Shown: positions 37,818 to 49,462 of the stretch, one piece after another
Numbering within the stretch: the stretch's first letter is position 1
Layout: every line of letters starts with the position of its first letter
Assembly (NCBI GenBank): GCA_025345505.1
Contig: JANVCC010000020.1
Location: 50,386,401-50,450,400 of the forward strand
Direction of reading: 5' to 3'
Length of the DNA stretch: 64,000 nt
From: Todiramphus chloris collaris
Taxonomy: Eukaryota > Chordata > Aves > Coraciiformes > Alcedinidae
Program-made: the position numbers and the translations under genes
The notes under the pieces: generated by a model
The model's input: only the letters and a program-made list of their open reading frames with translations
Databases searched by the model: none
What the model was told of the DNA's origin: nothing

Positions 37818-40800
37818 GCTTTTAAGGCCACAGAAGAACAGGTTTTTATATAGATCACAGAATAACTGTAGCATCTGGATACATTGTGTAACTTCATATA
37901 TTGCTTTTACCCACTGAAAAGGCAAAAAAAGACTAGATGTTTCATAAAATGCTTTATAGCCATCAAGACTTGCTTGATACTAGATTTTTTGAAACATATG
38001 GCACAACAGTACCTCCTAAACAGAGGCATTTATTAAAGTGGTTATAAATATAGATACAAATAAACACTTCCAACAGGCAAAACCCTCCAGCTTTAGCTCC
38101 TTTGTTTACCCTTGTTTACCCAGGCTAGCTGCTCCTTAGAGCCCTGAATACCACGCAGATAACTAATGGCTGACTGCAGATCTTCACAGAGCACCATTAT
38201 TGATAAAACTGACTTTATACTTTCTCCTATTGCTATTTGCTTTGGCTTTCTTTTTCCAAGAACAATTTTGGCCATCATGTCATGCTCCCAATGTCACTTT
38301 GCATGCACTTGCTATTATTCTCTAACTTAACCCATTTCACTTAAAAAAAAAGCAAGCAAAAAAGAACCTCAAAACACTAGAGAACCCAGGAATCCAAACT
38401 ATTGTTCATTCCAAAGGGGATAGTGAGAAAAAGGAAGGATAGATTGACTGCTAGCATGGGCAATGGCCTAAAGATAACTGTTCAGTCATCAGACATGGCA
38501 CAGTGGCCACAGTTAGCAACCACAACTGGTTGATGCACACCTACTATACAATGGACCAAAACATCTACAAATTACCTATTGAAATCCTCAATTTATAGTG
38601 CAGCATTATTTTAGTCTCCTTTGCATTAAAATGCAGTGGGTTAAACTGCTGCAGTTCAGCAATGAAAGCACAGGGGCTGGCCAGATCACTACAAGGTTTG
38701 AACTCTTTGGTCTTGCTATTCCCACCCATCAGCCAGAATCAAAACATATAGACAATCCAAGCTCAGCAGCTTGCTCTTTAAAAGATTTCCCATCAGCACT
38801 GTATATTTCTCTTGTCAGTTTTGTAAACCAATATAAGCAACACTGCAGTTTTTCACTGGTGTATTGGGCACAAATACTGCTAAGGTCTGAGCTGCTCTGG
38901 AAATAGGTATATCCAATACCAAGAGAAATGTAAGATGTACATTTGAAACCCAACTTTATCATCATTCCAAATTTCACAAGCATTTTGTGTAAATTAAATA
39001 AAAGGATTGAGAGTAAGGTGTCTGCCTTACCACAGCAGCCTGCCTGCAGTCCAATGACAGCATTGCAGCAAGCCAGAGTAATTGATGACTTAGTCTTATC
39101 ATAGCAACCAAATTTTTTTTTTATTTTACTAAAATGAGATTGGGTCTGGAAGGATTGGGCACCTGCCAGTTTCTCTGTCCTTCACTCATTGCCCATCTGC
39201 AGCTGACAAAAGTGTTAAAGTACACAAATAGCAGAGGGAAAAAAAAGCAGCAAAAGCAGAGCAGCAGATCTTTTCTTTGATTTGCATAGTTATTCCAGAC
39301 AAATTCAGGCACAGGCAAAAGGCACAGATTTCCTTTCTCTTATGGTTTCCCTAGTCTAACAGTTTGCAAAAGAGCTAATTCTAGAATGGAGCTTCTTATC
39401 CTTGATTTCAAGGGCGTCTCAAAGGTTTCAACCTTTAATGCAACACGAACTTCAGGATTAACTTCACACACAGGTATAGGAGAAGAGTGATAAAAAGATG
39501 CGAAATCCCAAATGCCCAGATCAAATGAACACTTACTCTTTAATTTATAAGGATATGGATGTAAAGTAGAAAAATCTCAGGCCCTCCATAGACATGAGTT
39601 TAGGACTCAAGAGACAAAAGAGATCAAATACCACCTCTTGTCACCTAAGGTGTGACCTACAGCATCTTAAATTAGAAAAGGTCGTCTCTTATCTGGAAGC
39701 TGCATCTCTCTGCACTTGGTGTTGTGAGGATTTATCTAACAAAGTGAGCTTGACTCTGTCCTTTATTTTGTATGCAGACAGCTCTGACTGAAGAACAATT
39801 TTTTTTTTGGTTGTTTGCTTTTAAAAATAAAACCAGGAAATACAGATGGGTTTTTTTTTCCTCTAAGATGACAGCCTGGTAGCCAGGGCACTCCCATGGA
39901 CTGTGGGATGCTGACACACAGTGCAAGGATTTTAACAGATTTTCAAGTGAAGGCCATGAGTAAAATATCAGCTAAACTTAAGTGGATCTTTCCTAACTTT
40001 CTTCATCCCCATTAAAGAAAAAGCACTTCGGGTTTATTTTACTGTATTTACCACCACAACAGAACACAAGTCCAAACTTCAGTCCCCGCTGTACTTTCTG
40101 TTAAATGCAGCCTCTCCTCTCTTACTACTAGCACTTAGATTATGAACAATTCAAGGCTGCTCCAATGGCAGAGGCCAGTATTCCATCACAGGTGGGCTGT
40201 CCAGTCTACACGGTATTTTGCAGAAGTACTTTGAAACGTGTGTTTTGCATCCTTATAACATTTTAGTTTGGCTCTTAAGTTCAGCCTTTCTGCTCTGCCC
40301 CCAAAGTGGATAAAAGTGACTTCCATGATTCTTATGACCAAAGAAAGCAGAGTCTGAAAGTCTTTCACTACAGCAAGACCCAGAGCCTCAGAGACAGTCC
40401 ATATGAACACTTCTATATCTCATCCTGCCATTTCAGTATTTTCACCATGGCTTTTAGATACTGGTGCTATTCAGAACCAGCTTAATCAAGTCTTAGCCGT
40501 AGATGTGCTCCTTTGGAGGTGTGAAATGTCAATTGAATATGTGCTTGTTTTGTCCGTCTCCCCCTCCCCCCCGCCTTTTTTTTTGAGCCAGATTTTTAAA
40601 GATTGCTCCAAAATGCCCATACCTACAGAATTTAGGCATAACTGAGGAATAATCCCAACAGTGCCTTTAAAGCTAACAACCCAGATGCAGCCTGACCCAG
40701 AAAATCTTTAAACTGCTGATTGCTAGAAGCTAAAAGAGCAGTCCAGGTGAGTTCTTTCTGTTTATGCCTCAGCATTTAGAGGCCACCGTAGAGAATAAAG

Positions 40801-43800
40801 ATAATTGTACTTACAGGTAAACAAAAAAATTTACAATTTTGTGCAGTAACAAAGATATCTACAATTTCTAAGCTTTTGTCTCCTGTAACAAAACAGGACC
40901 ACTAAGTCTAATTTCTTTGAAACAGAATGACACGGGCCTATACTGTTATTTTAACTAAAAAACAAAACACCACAGTTCTTTTCCTGGAAAGTGAATTTTG
41001 ATATTGTAATTTTTTTTTTTTCTTTCCTTACTCCAATGTAAGAACAATTCCACATTCCTTGCCCTATAGGCACTAGTTTCAGACAGAGTTCTGACAGTAT
41101 GCTCAAAAGTAACGTATGAAAAAGAATTACCTTGCTTTTTACACAAATGTCAGCTTTAGATCTCTATCAGTGTGCAAAACCAAAGGAAGCAACCAAACCC
41201 ACCCACAGACTGAAAACCACATTCTCAGGATTACTTCGAGTAATCACAGCACCAGCTATGGTGTCTATGGATGTTTATTGTTCTCTTTGTGATGCAGAAA
41301 ACTAATTTTTCCACATTGACATGAGATTTTTGGCCTATATTTTGCAGCACACACTACACAAAGTCACACAGGATGTGCACACTTAAATCAGCACTACTTC
41401 AAGAAACTTAAAACCTTCATTCTGTCTCCTATACATACAGATTTGTTATAAATTTAGCAATAATGACCGAACTATGAATAGTGAAATTAATTGCTCAAAC
41501 TATTTGCTGTAGTTTGCTTAAAATGTTAACTTCATCCTAAACTTAAGAACCATAATGCAATCGCTTAGAACGATTCAGCCATGCAACTCTATATTCTTCT
41601 CAGTTAGTAAATAACCCCGCTGTCTTAAATATAAGCCATGCGTTAGAGAACAGTATGTTGTGGCTACTCATTGCCCACATCCCTTCACAAATTTGTTCCA
41701 GCCCATGCCAGATCCAAAGGGAGACACTCCAGAAACAAAGTATCTTGTACATAAAACAGCAATCCACAGTTAACCTCAGAAATTCTGTAATGTATTGTAC
41801 TTATTCCTTAATATATGCTATATTAAACACAAGCAATAATGACACGCATGAGTTACTCTTGTACGGGAGCAAATTCTTCTCTGGCCCACATAAAGACTGG
41901 AGTGACATCTGCTGTTTTGCATGTAGTTTTAGGAACAAGATTTTTCATTTCGCAGACATTTTGATTAAACAGATGCAATGCATCTTCTTAACATCTAAAA
42001 AGCAGGACACGCGCACTCTCACTCTTCTCAGAAAGCTGCTATTCTGGTGAACACCAACATAAAGAAGTCCTTGAAGAGATTTTTACATTCACAAAGACAT
42101 CAAGTACATGCAGCTTTTCTTATTTGACACTGTAATATTTCTGTACTCAAAGGAGGATTTTACACAACACTTAATTATTAAGAATCTAAACCAATTTCTC
42201 TGCTCCTTTGCTTTGGAGATGAATACTCTATTTGGAAAGGCCTGCACCATATCAATAAAACATAAGACTGAATTCTTCAATGCAAGGTTCAAGTATTCCG
42301 CTATCTTAGCATTGTAGATTCTATTCTTCTAATTATCAACACACATAAACCAGTTTACTTCAAGGGTAAGAGACAGTAGGAACATCTTCAACTGCCTTAG
42401 CTACCACCTGATTAATAATGTGTCAGTAGAGAGCAACTTTCAATTAGAAATGTTCCCAGCTAGGCAGCATTAACACATCTGAGTGGCCAGACCAAACATT
42501 TCAGTGCCTGTGTATAGTACTGAAAAAAACATAATTTATGAACAAGTTTATGTTTACAAATAAAGCATCACAACAGGACAGTTCAAGACCCGATTCATTG
42601 AGGACACCTGGACAAAACACAAAGCATGGAAGTCAGTGCAACGCTGATCACAGAACTGCAAGACACTGAAACAATACAGGGACAGAAAGTTTCAGGAGAT
42701 GCTTCCTAGGATCATGATTTTAAATACCCCAAAAGAACTTAGATACAAATTAAAAATCTTATATTCCTTTTCTCACTTCTGTTGGCTGACCCCAACAAAG
42801 AAGAAAAACAGGAGGCCAGGGTTAAGGCCTGTAAAAACAAGTGAAACATTTGTTTCTTCTGTAACTAGCTTAAAAATGAATCAGTGGAAAGAAAAGAACA
42901 GGAAAAAAAAAAAAAGAAACAACAAAAACATGGCATAGACAGGCAGCCACACCACACATACCTCTGTTTAGTAAGCACCCCACCAGTGAAAAACTATATA
43001 CAGAAAAAAAACCCCCAACCCAAAAAAACACTTTTTGTAGTCACCCCATGGATTGCAACACTCATATAATGACAGAAGGGCTGTAGGCTGATACTTTCTA
43101 TCACATACATGTTTGTGTCCTCAGATTGCAGTTAAGGAAGCTTCTTTAATGGGTACAGGTAGGTGGTCTTTCCATCTGAACTCCAGCCAGGTGGCCCCAC
43201 AAGAAGCAGCTCTTGGACCACTCCCCTCCTCAAAAGATACTGGGAAGCCATCTTAGCCTTCCCAGAAATCTCCTCAGTCCTTAATCACACCTGATTTGGT
43301 TTACACACTGATCTGCCTCCTAGGGGAGCATGGCAACCTGTCCCACCTGCTCTAGATAACAGGCATCAGCAACCATGCCTTTTCACCACCCGCATCCAAT
43401 AGCAGTTGGGTTTTTCTTTGCCTCTGGTCTGTTTTTTGAGGTCAGCCCTCAGGGCTGGTTATCTCCAGGAGTGACACAACACCCCCCTGAAGCACTCGCC
43501 CCACAAACAAAAAGCCTTTTTCCCCAGCACCTTCTCCTGCATTTGGCTTAGCTAACATCTCTACTGCTCTTACTTGTCTCTTTCTGTGCCTCTAAATTTT
43601 AAAGTCAGCAATTTTTCCACATCTTTCAGGACCCATTAAGAGAGGCTCACAAAGTGGCATCCTGGAGGCACTGCAGAGGCACCAGCAGGAGAGACAGTGC
43701 AGACTGTGGGGAAAGGCCAGTTCCAGCAGGCGCCCCACAGGGCACAACCCAGCCCCATAGCTGTTCTGGCAGCACCTCTGCATAAACAGATTTAAAAAAA

Positions 43801-46099
43801 GGGCAAAATGACAGCAGCAAGGAGTGAAGGCAAAAAGTGAGAAACACGGGGGGAAGAAAGAGATTTCTCCACCCAGGGGAGTTTGGATCCTGTTTTCCCC
43901 TGTTGTCTCCTTGAAAAGGGCAGTGAGGGAGCTGCTGGGTAGGCACCTGGCAGTTGGCCATGCACAACCCACAGAGATTCACCTGCAAAAGTGCACTCAT
44001 AATCCAAGCAAACATACCAGAAGCCCCAAGACAAACACTGGTAGAACTTACGGTCCTCTGACACATGAGCAACAGATAATTTTTTTGCTTCTGCCTCTCA
44101 AATTCTTTCACGAACAGGAACTACCATAGTCCCTACAATTTCTTGAAAAATCACTCAGTCATCACCCTCAACTACACCAGCAGAGGATCCTGTGTAGCCT
44201 CCCACACAAGTGATGACTCAGAGTCTCTCCAAGTCATCACTACAAACTAAGGAGCTCATTTTTCTCTAACCTCCTTTTTTTTTTCTTTTAACCAATCCTC
44301 ACCAGGTGTAACAGATAAGACTAAGAATATCATAAGCCATAAGGGAGAAGATACTAAGGACTGCCTTTAAAGATTAAAGAGGCAATTCAGCTTCTCCACT
44401 TGTAAAAACACTTACTGGCTTATAAAAAGATAAGCTAAGGAATAGCTTAAGTTTGGTATATTGCCACACAAATATTTATCAGACATGTAGTGTTATAATA
44501 ATAAGCAGCTAGTATTTAATGTGTACCTGAAGAGAACTGACATTGTCAAGACTGAAAATAACAAAGACACCAGTCATTGGTTTGCAGAAGGCAGGCATTA
44601 CAAAGCTGTCGCCTTCAAGGCATGTGATGAAAGTGTGAATAAAAGGTTTTCATGTGCAAGCAGATTTCAAAGGCAGCATTAAGATGTTTGTAGTAAAGTA
44701 TGAAAATAACATTATGCAGGAGATATGTCTATATATACGTAATGTAAAAGTAGGTCAAGAATAAGGCAAGTCAGTATAGTTAAAGACACAAAGTGCCCCA
44801 CCCAATCCTAGACCCTGTTCTGTAGAATTTAGTGGTGTCTGGACTAATAACATGGTGGCTTTATCTACATATGCTGTTACTAAATTTTTGCTTGCAGCAT
44901 AAATAATAAATTTGTACGTATTTGAGCTCATAATGTGCATGGTTAGTTTATACAGTGCAATGCATAAAGACAAAAAGTAAAGCTATTTCTTAATTGAGAA
45001 TTTAAGATCAGTGTTACTGGACAAAAAGTTTTTAGTACTGTGTAACTTGTCTCTGCTGACAAGCAGGTAGAAATAACCTTTTTACATTACTGGATAAAAG
45101 CTACTAATATCCTTAAAATAAACATTGTAATATGACTAGCAACTGAGTTCCAAAAACCCTACCTGCACAGATAAGCGTACTGGAGGCAGTCTCTCCAAAC
45201 TTAAAACAGACTGTTTCTGCATCTTCAGAACAGTACTAAATGCAAAACGAGCTAGAGCTTTTCCTGTGACGTGACTGACTCATGGATATTGATTTTTCTG
45301 AGATTAATGACTCTGTTCACATGGCAGTGCTGAAAGTGTGACAAATATCACATTTTGCTACTTGGCACAGTAAAATAGGGGCACAAGTAAAATTCAGAAG
45401 TTCAGGTATGGAGTAGGGTGAATTGTTTTGTACATGCTTTACTGTGCTTGTGATATTCCAGGCAGTATTTTCCTTACAAGCTTTGACAACAATACATACC
45501 CTCTTCCCTTATCAGCACAGATCTAACACTGTAACAGCTGCTTAGCCTAAACATATTCAAAATTCTGAAAACAAAAATTAATTTTACACTACCAGTACAG
45601 TAAGGTTAGCTTTCCCAAACTCAATCTGTTTCTACTCTGTCTTCAAGGATTAGCATCACAGGAATGTCTGATACAAAGCAATACAGAGCACAGACACTGA
45701 AGGTACGCATGATACATTAAGGATACATTAGGTTTCTGATGGTGCTCCTCGTGAAGTTTAACCATTTCTGCAAAACGCTTTAAGGTCACACTTCTCTGGG
45801 TGTAAGCTCAAAAATCTGAACACGTAAGGCAATAAATTAGGTTACTGTTAACAACAGTAATATACTGTTACTAAAATTGCAGCAAAAAAGAAAATGCCTC
45901 CAGGTTCAATATACAGGGAGAAAAGGGGAGTTTTACCTAGAACACCAATTTAACAAGTTTGCATAAATCCTTGGCAAAATTCCTTTAACAAAATGACAAT
46001 ACTATTTTAGCAAGTAATTGAATTTGTTTTGAATTCCCTATTTCTTTGTTTCTGTGCAGCAAGCAGTTCTTCACTTTACATCTGGACCTTACTTTGAAC
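37818..46099. other. Intergenic DNA
   Basis: About 8 kb with no gene recognised. A GC-richer block at about 43100-44250 contains overlapping minus-strand frames of 126 and 154 codons with no family resemblance. A half copy of an old GATTTTNAAAG-type repeat may lie at 40586-40665. A-rich runs occur at 42900 and 43005. Confidence 0.55.
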
Positions 46100-46262
46100 T
46101 CTTCACCCACAAATCACCATACCTTAGAAAGAGTTATCTTTGTTCCCATTCTATAGATGAGAAAACAGACAGGAAAATACTTCAGATGTGGCTCAGAGTG
46201 CCTCTACAAGTTCCCAAAGCAGTAGCAGAAGCAGTGAAAAGCAGGTATTCTGCATCCTTTAC
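46100..46262 (+). mobile_element. MIR-like ancient SINE remnant
   Basis: The segment tgttcccattctatagatga then gaaaacagacagg matches the conserved MIR core that reads approximately TCCCATTTTACAGATGAGGAAACTGAGG. Flanking sequence is too diverged to fix the ends. The overlapping 82-codon frame is not considered coding. Confidence 0.5.
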
Positions 46263-47153
46263 CAGTGCAGAGATAGTGATGTTTAATGGTATGTCTGCTT
46301 GAAATAGGACACAATAATAGAAACAATAAAGATCCCTAAGTTAATCATCATTTTCAGATTTTCATTTTGAAGTTTTAAATACCAAATGAGAATTGAAATA
46401 CCAAATGAAACTGAAACACTGAACTGAGTAGTGACTGTATTAAACTGGCACCTTACTTAAATATGCTGACCTGAGTGATTAAAATATCAGCACTTATTTT
46501 TGCTCCTGCTAGGCCTGGAACAGTGACACAGCTGAGAAGGCTGGAGATCAATGTTCTTTCTTCTTGTGCCTTACCTGCAGAATTATTACAGTTTAAATTA
46601 ATAGCCTCTGAGCAACCTGGGGAAGCCAGCAGACATGACTGAGGTCATGATGAGAAAACACTTGTCTCTTAATACTTGTGTAATGCTAATTTTTCCCACC
46701 GAGCAAACTTTAAACTCCAAAGAGATCAGGAATAAACCAGAGGCTTCTCCAAATATCCACAACTGGGCATATTAAATTTTGGCAATTTCAAAACACAGGG
46801 GGATAAACGCACCATTTCTGCACCTAAGTTATCAGGAAACATGGGAGTTCAGCCACATGATTTTTATGTTCCTCTTGGATCAGAAGTAAGAATTCTATTT
46901 ACCTGAATTTTAAACAGTATCCAAAAATCTTATTCCTCTTGTTCTACTCACTGAAATAGGGTAACACTAGCCATTAAAGGTTCAGCAAGATTACCACAAC
47001 TGAGAATCTGAACTGCTCAGACGTAGAAGTGTCAGCTGGTTATTTATCTCTTTCAGTCACACTGGGAAATGTAAATCCATTGCTATTAAAACTATCTACA
47101 TATGAAACTATTTTGGTTCAGGTATAAAGTAATTTTTACCTCCTCACCAAAAT

Positions 47154-47212
47154 CCCCCCCCCCCCCATTTTCTAATGTGGGGTTTTCTTATAACCATGGG
47201 GGGGGGGGGGGG
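47154..47212. repeat. Poly(C)/poly(G) inverted repeat
   Basis: A run of 13 C followed by AT (47154-47168) faces AT plus 15 G (47196-47212), with about 27 bp between. The 15-bp arms are perfect complements, so a very stable hairpin is possible; the G run may also form a quadruplex. Confidence 0.85.
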
Positions 47213-47469
47213 CAATAGAATCAGAGGTAACAACAGTTTAGAGGAACTGTGAACCAACCTCTAGATACCAAGACAAAAGAACACTAGTAACTACTTAAAT
47301 ACTGTTTTAATTTTCACTTCACATCTGTAGTCACTAAATTCAACATTTTTGCACTGCATAGCAAACAGCTGTTACAGGAAGTAAAATACTCTAATTTAAC
47401 ATTCTAAAGTTACAGACTCATAACTAGACAAGGTATTACCAAGATACTTCTGTCCCTTAAGATATACAA

Positions 47470-47580
47470 CATCATTTGGCTTTATTATTCCTGATGTCTT
47501 CACATCCATCATTCGGCTTCATTATTCCTGATGTTTTCACAACCCTCATTTGGCTTCATTATTCCTGAGATTTTCACATG
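47470..47580 (+). repeat. 37-bp tandem repeat, three copies
   Basis: Three copies of a unit reading about catcatttggcttyattatt then cctgatgtyttcacaac start at 47470, 47507 and 47544. The copies differ at a few positions. It is a young minisatellite-like array about 1.4 kb past the MKKS stop codon. Confidence 0.88.
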
Positions 47581-48640
47581 GTTCATGGTAAACGGGAGGA
47601 TGACAACATGAAAGCAACATTTTTAGTAACCAACTTTGAACAAATTCCCGAAGCATGCCTCATAGCTCTAAAGCAATCATATCAGGTCATAAAAAGATAA
47701 AGAACTTTAAATAGCTTTTAATTTTTTCCAGTGAGAAAATGATTATTTATGCTCTTAAAATGAAAAGGACTTTGTACAAAAGGTCTAGAAGGATCTGGTT
47801 TTAATTACATATTTCAGAACTGAGTTATGAGTTATACAAAACAATTCTAGTGTTTATATTGAGTAAATATATTAAAAACTTAAGAGACCAGGAAACAAAT
47901 AAGCAGGATAGTCTATAACTTGGATGTTTTCTGGAAAAGCACATCATGAACAATTTGTCCCCTGTGACTGAAAACAAAGAGGGAGAAGAACGGGGCAAAG
48001 AAAATGAGTTTAAGCAAGAAACTGTAACACCCCTTTTGATCTTTCATGCAAACTGAAAATGAGAAAAAGTTGCGATCATTCAGTCTACAGCTTCATTTAA
48101 AGATCAAAACAAGCCTGAGCAGCTTAAAGCCTCACTTCATTAAAAGAAAAGAAGCTATGCACAGTCAAAGAGTTAATTGAATGCTAAGTGGGGAATTCAT
48201 TCTTGCAGTTTTGCTTAAATGACAGAAACATCATTATTCATAAACTGTCCTGTGTTCCATGGAAGACAATCAAGGTTCACTTTAGAAAAGGCTTTTCCAC
48301 ACAGTCTGACATTTTTTTTTTTACATCTTCTATTACTTACCTACTGTCTTAAGATCTCCAGGCTGAGTTTTAGTAACTTGATAAGTAAGTTATACATATG
48401 AATTAAAGTCTTCCAGTCATCAAAAAAAAAAAAAAAGAAATTGCACATAGTATATGGGTGACAAGATCTTCAGAACAAAACCTGAAAACAAGTGTTTGAG
48501 CATATTTGCCTTTTTTACCTACAAACCTAAAAAGACTGGTGCTGAAGTTCTGCTGCAATAGAAGTGTTTGAATGTGCAAAGCTTTTGGTGAGACTACATA
48601 AATTCTAATCCATAACATGTGTTCTCAGTGAGGAAATACT

Positions 48641-48656
48641 CCCCCCCCCCCCCCCC
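48641..48656 (+). repeat. Poly(C) run of 16
   Basis: Sixteen consecutive C on the plus strand, so poly(G) in the sense of MKKS, just past the likely MKKS 3' end. Confidence 0.9.
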
Positions 48657-48759
48657 ATTCCTTTGAAGGTACCACAGAGCTAACAAACTTCCAAAACTTT
48701 GCTTAATGCAGAGGCAATATCAAGGTCATTCACTCTTTTGAATACATTAGAGTAGTCTT

Positions 48760-49021
48760 AAGTCATGTGTTATTATGATTTATTGTATATTTGGCTAATT
48801 GTTTAATAGTTCCTAACAAAAATGTTACCACAAAAACATCTGAAAATGCTTAAGGGCACAAGATATTAACAATCAGAAGTGTACTTAATGGACAAGTATT
48901 TGATTTGAAATTTTTGTCTGTTGTCCATATTCTAACCATTTAGGGTATCTCTGTGTAATATATATTACTCTGTTTTCAATAAAATATCTTTCTATGCAAC
49001 ACAATTCACATAAAATCAGAG
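48760..49021 (-). other. MKKS: MKKS 3' UTR (end inferred)
   Basis: Sequence after the TAG stop on the minus strand. An AATAAA hexamer at 48784-48779 (tttatt on the plus strand) would end the mRNA about 260 nt past the stop. Longer isoforms cannot be excluded. Confidence 0.5.
48779..48784 (-). promoter_or_regulatory. MKKS: Candidate poly(A) signal AATAAA of MKKS
   Basis: First canonical hexamer noticed on the minus strand after the MKKS stop codon. Not shown to be used. Confidence 0.45.
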
Positions 49022-49462
49022 CTAATTTTGATCTTCAATGACATATGAGAGATCCAAAATCAGATTGGCTGTCTCCAGAGCTACCTGTAGGCCACTACAT
49101 TTTGCAGCAAAACAGTCCAATGTCAGAAAGTTAGCAACCTTTACTGGGGGCTCTTTAGGGCAGCCCTGTCCAACAGGGGAGCCAAACTGGCCTTGCAAAA
49201 GTCTCCAGCTGAGATTCTCAGTGTTACCATTAATCCCACAGCCACACTTTGAAACTAAATCTGACCATTTAGAGACAGAGGGAAAACCTGATGGAACAAA
49301 CCAACAGTGTCCATAAACCATGTCTGTAAGGGTTTCTCCACCATCATGATTCAGTGAGCAAGCTACAGACTCCAGTGAACGGCAAAAACCATCAGCAACC
49401 AACTGGTATTGTGTTCGAGAACAACCTATATCTTCAAAACTGCTGGTGGACAGACTACAGCT
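49022..49462 (-). CDS. MKKS: MKKS coding exon 4 and stop
   Basis: Acceptor tttttctccag, then [13 protein letters not shown] to the end LSYVIEDQN and TAG. It gives 146 residues of the C-terminal equatorial domain, including [10 protein letters not shown] and [20 protein letters not shown]. The open frame continues upstream into the intron (a pyrimidine-rich stretch), which is not coding. The start is fixed by alignment with the family and the acceptor. Confidence 0.95.
   Translation of the reverse strand, partial: SCSLSTSSFEDIGCSRTQYQLVADGFCRSLESVACSLNHDGGETLTDMVYGHCWFVPSGFPSVSKWSDLVSKCGCGINGNTENLSWRLLQGQFGSPVGQGCPKEPPVKVANFLTLDCFAAKCSGLQVALETANLILDLSYVIEDQN

Larger units (their letters stand above)
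46263..48759. other. Intergenic DNA between MIR remnant and MKKS 3' end
   Basis: No gene is recognised. It contains the C/G inverted repeat, the 37-bp tandem array and a C16 run at 48641-48656. Confidence 0.6.
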
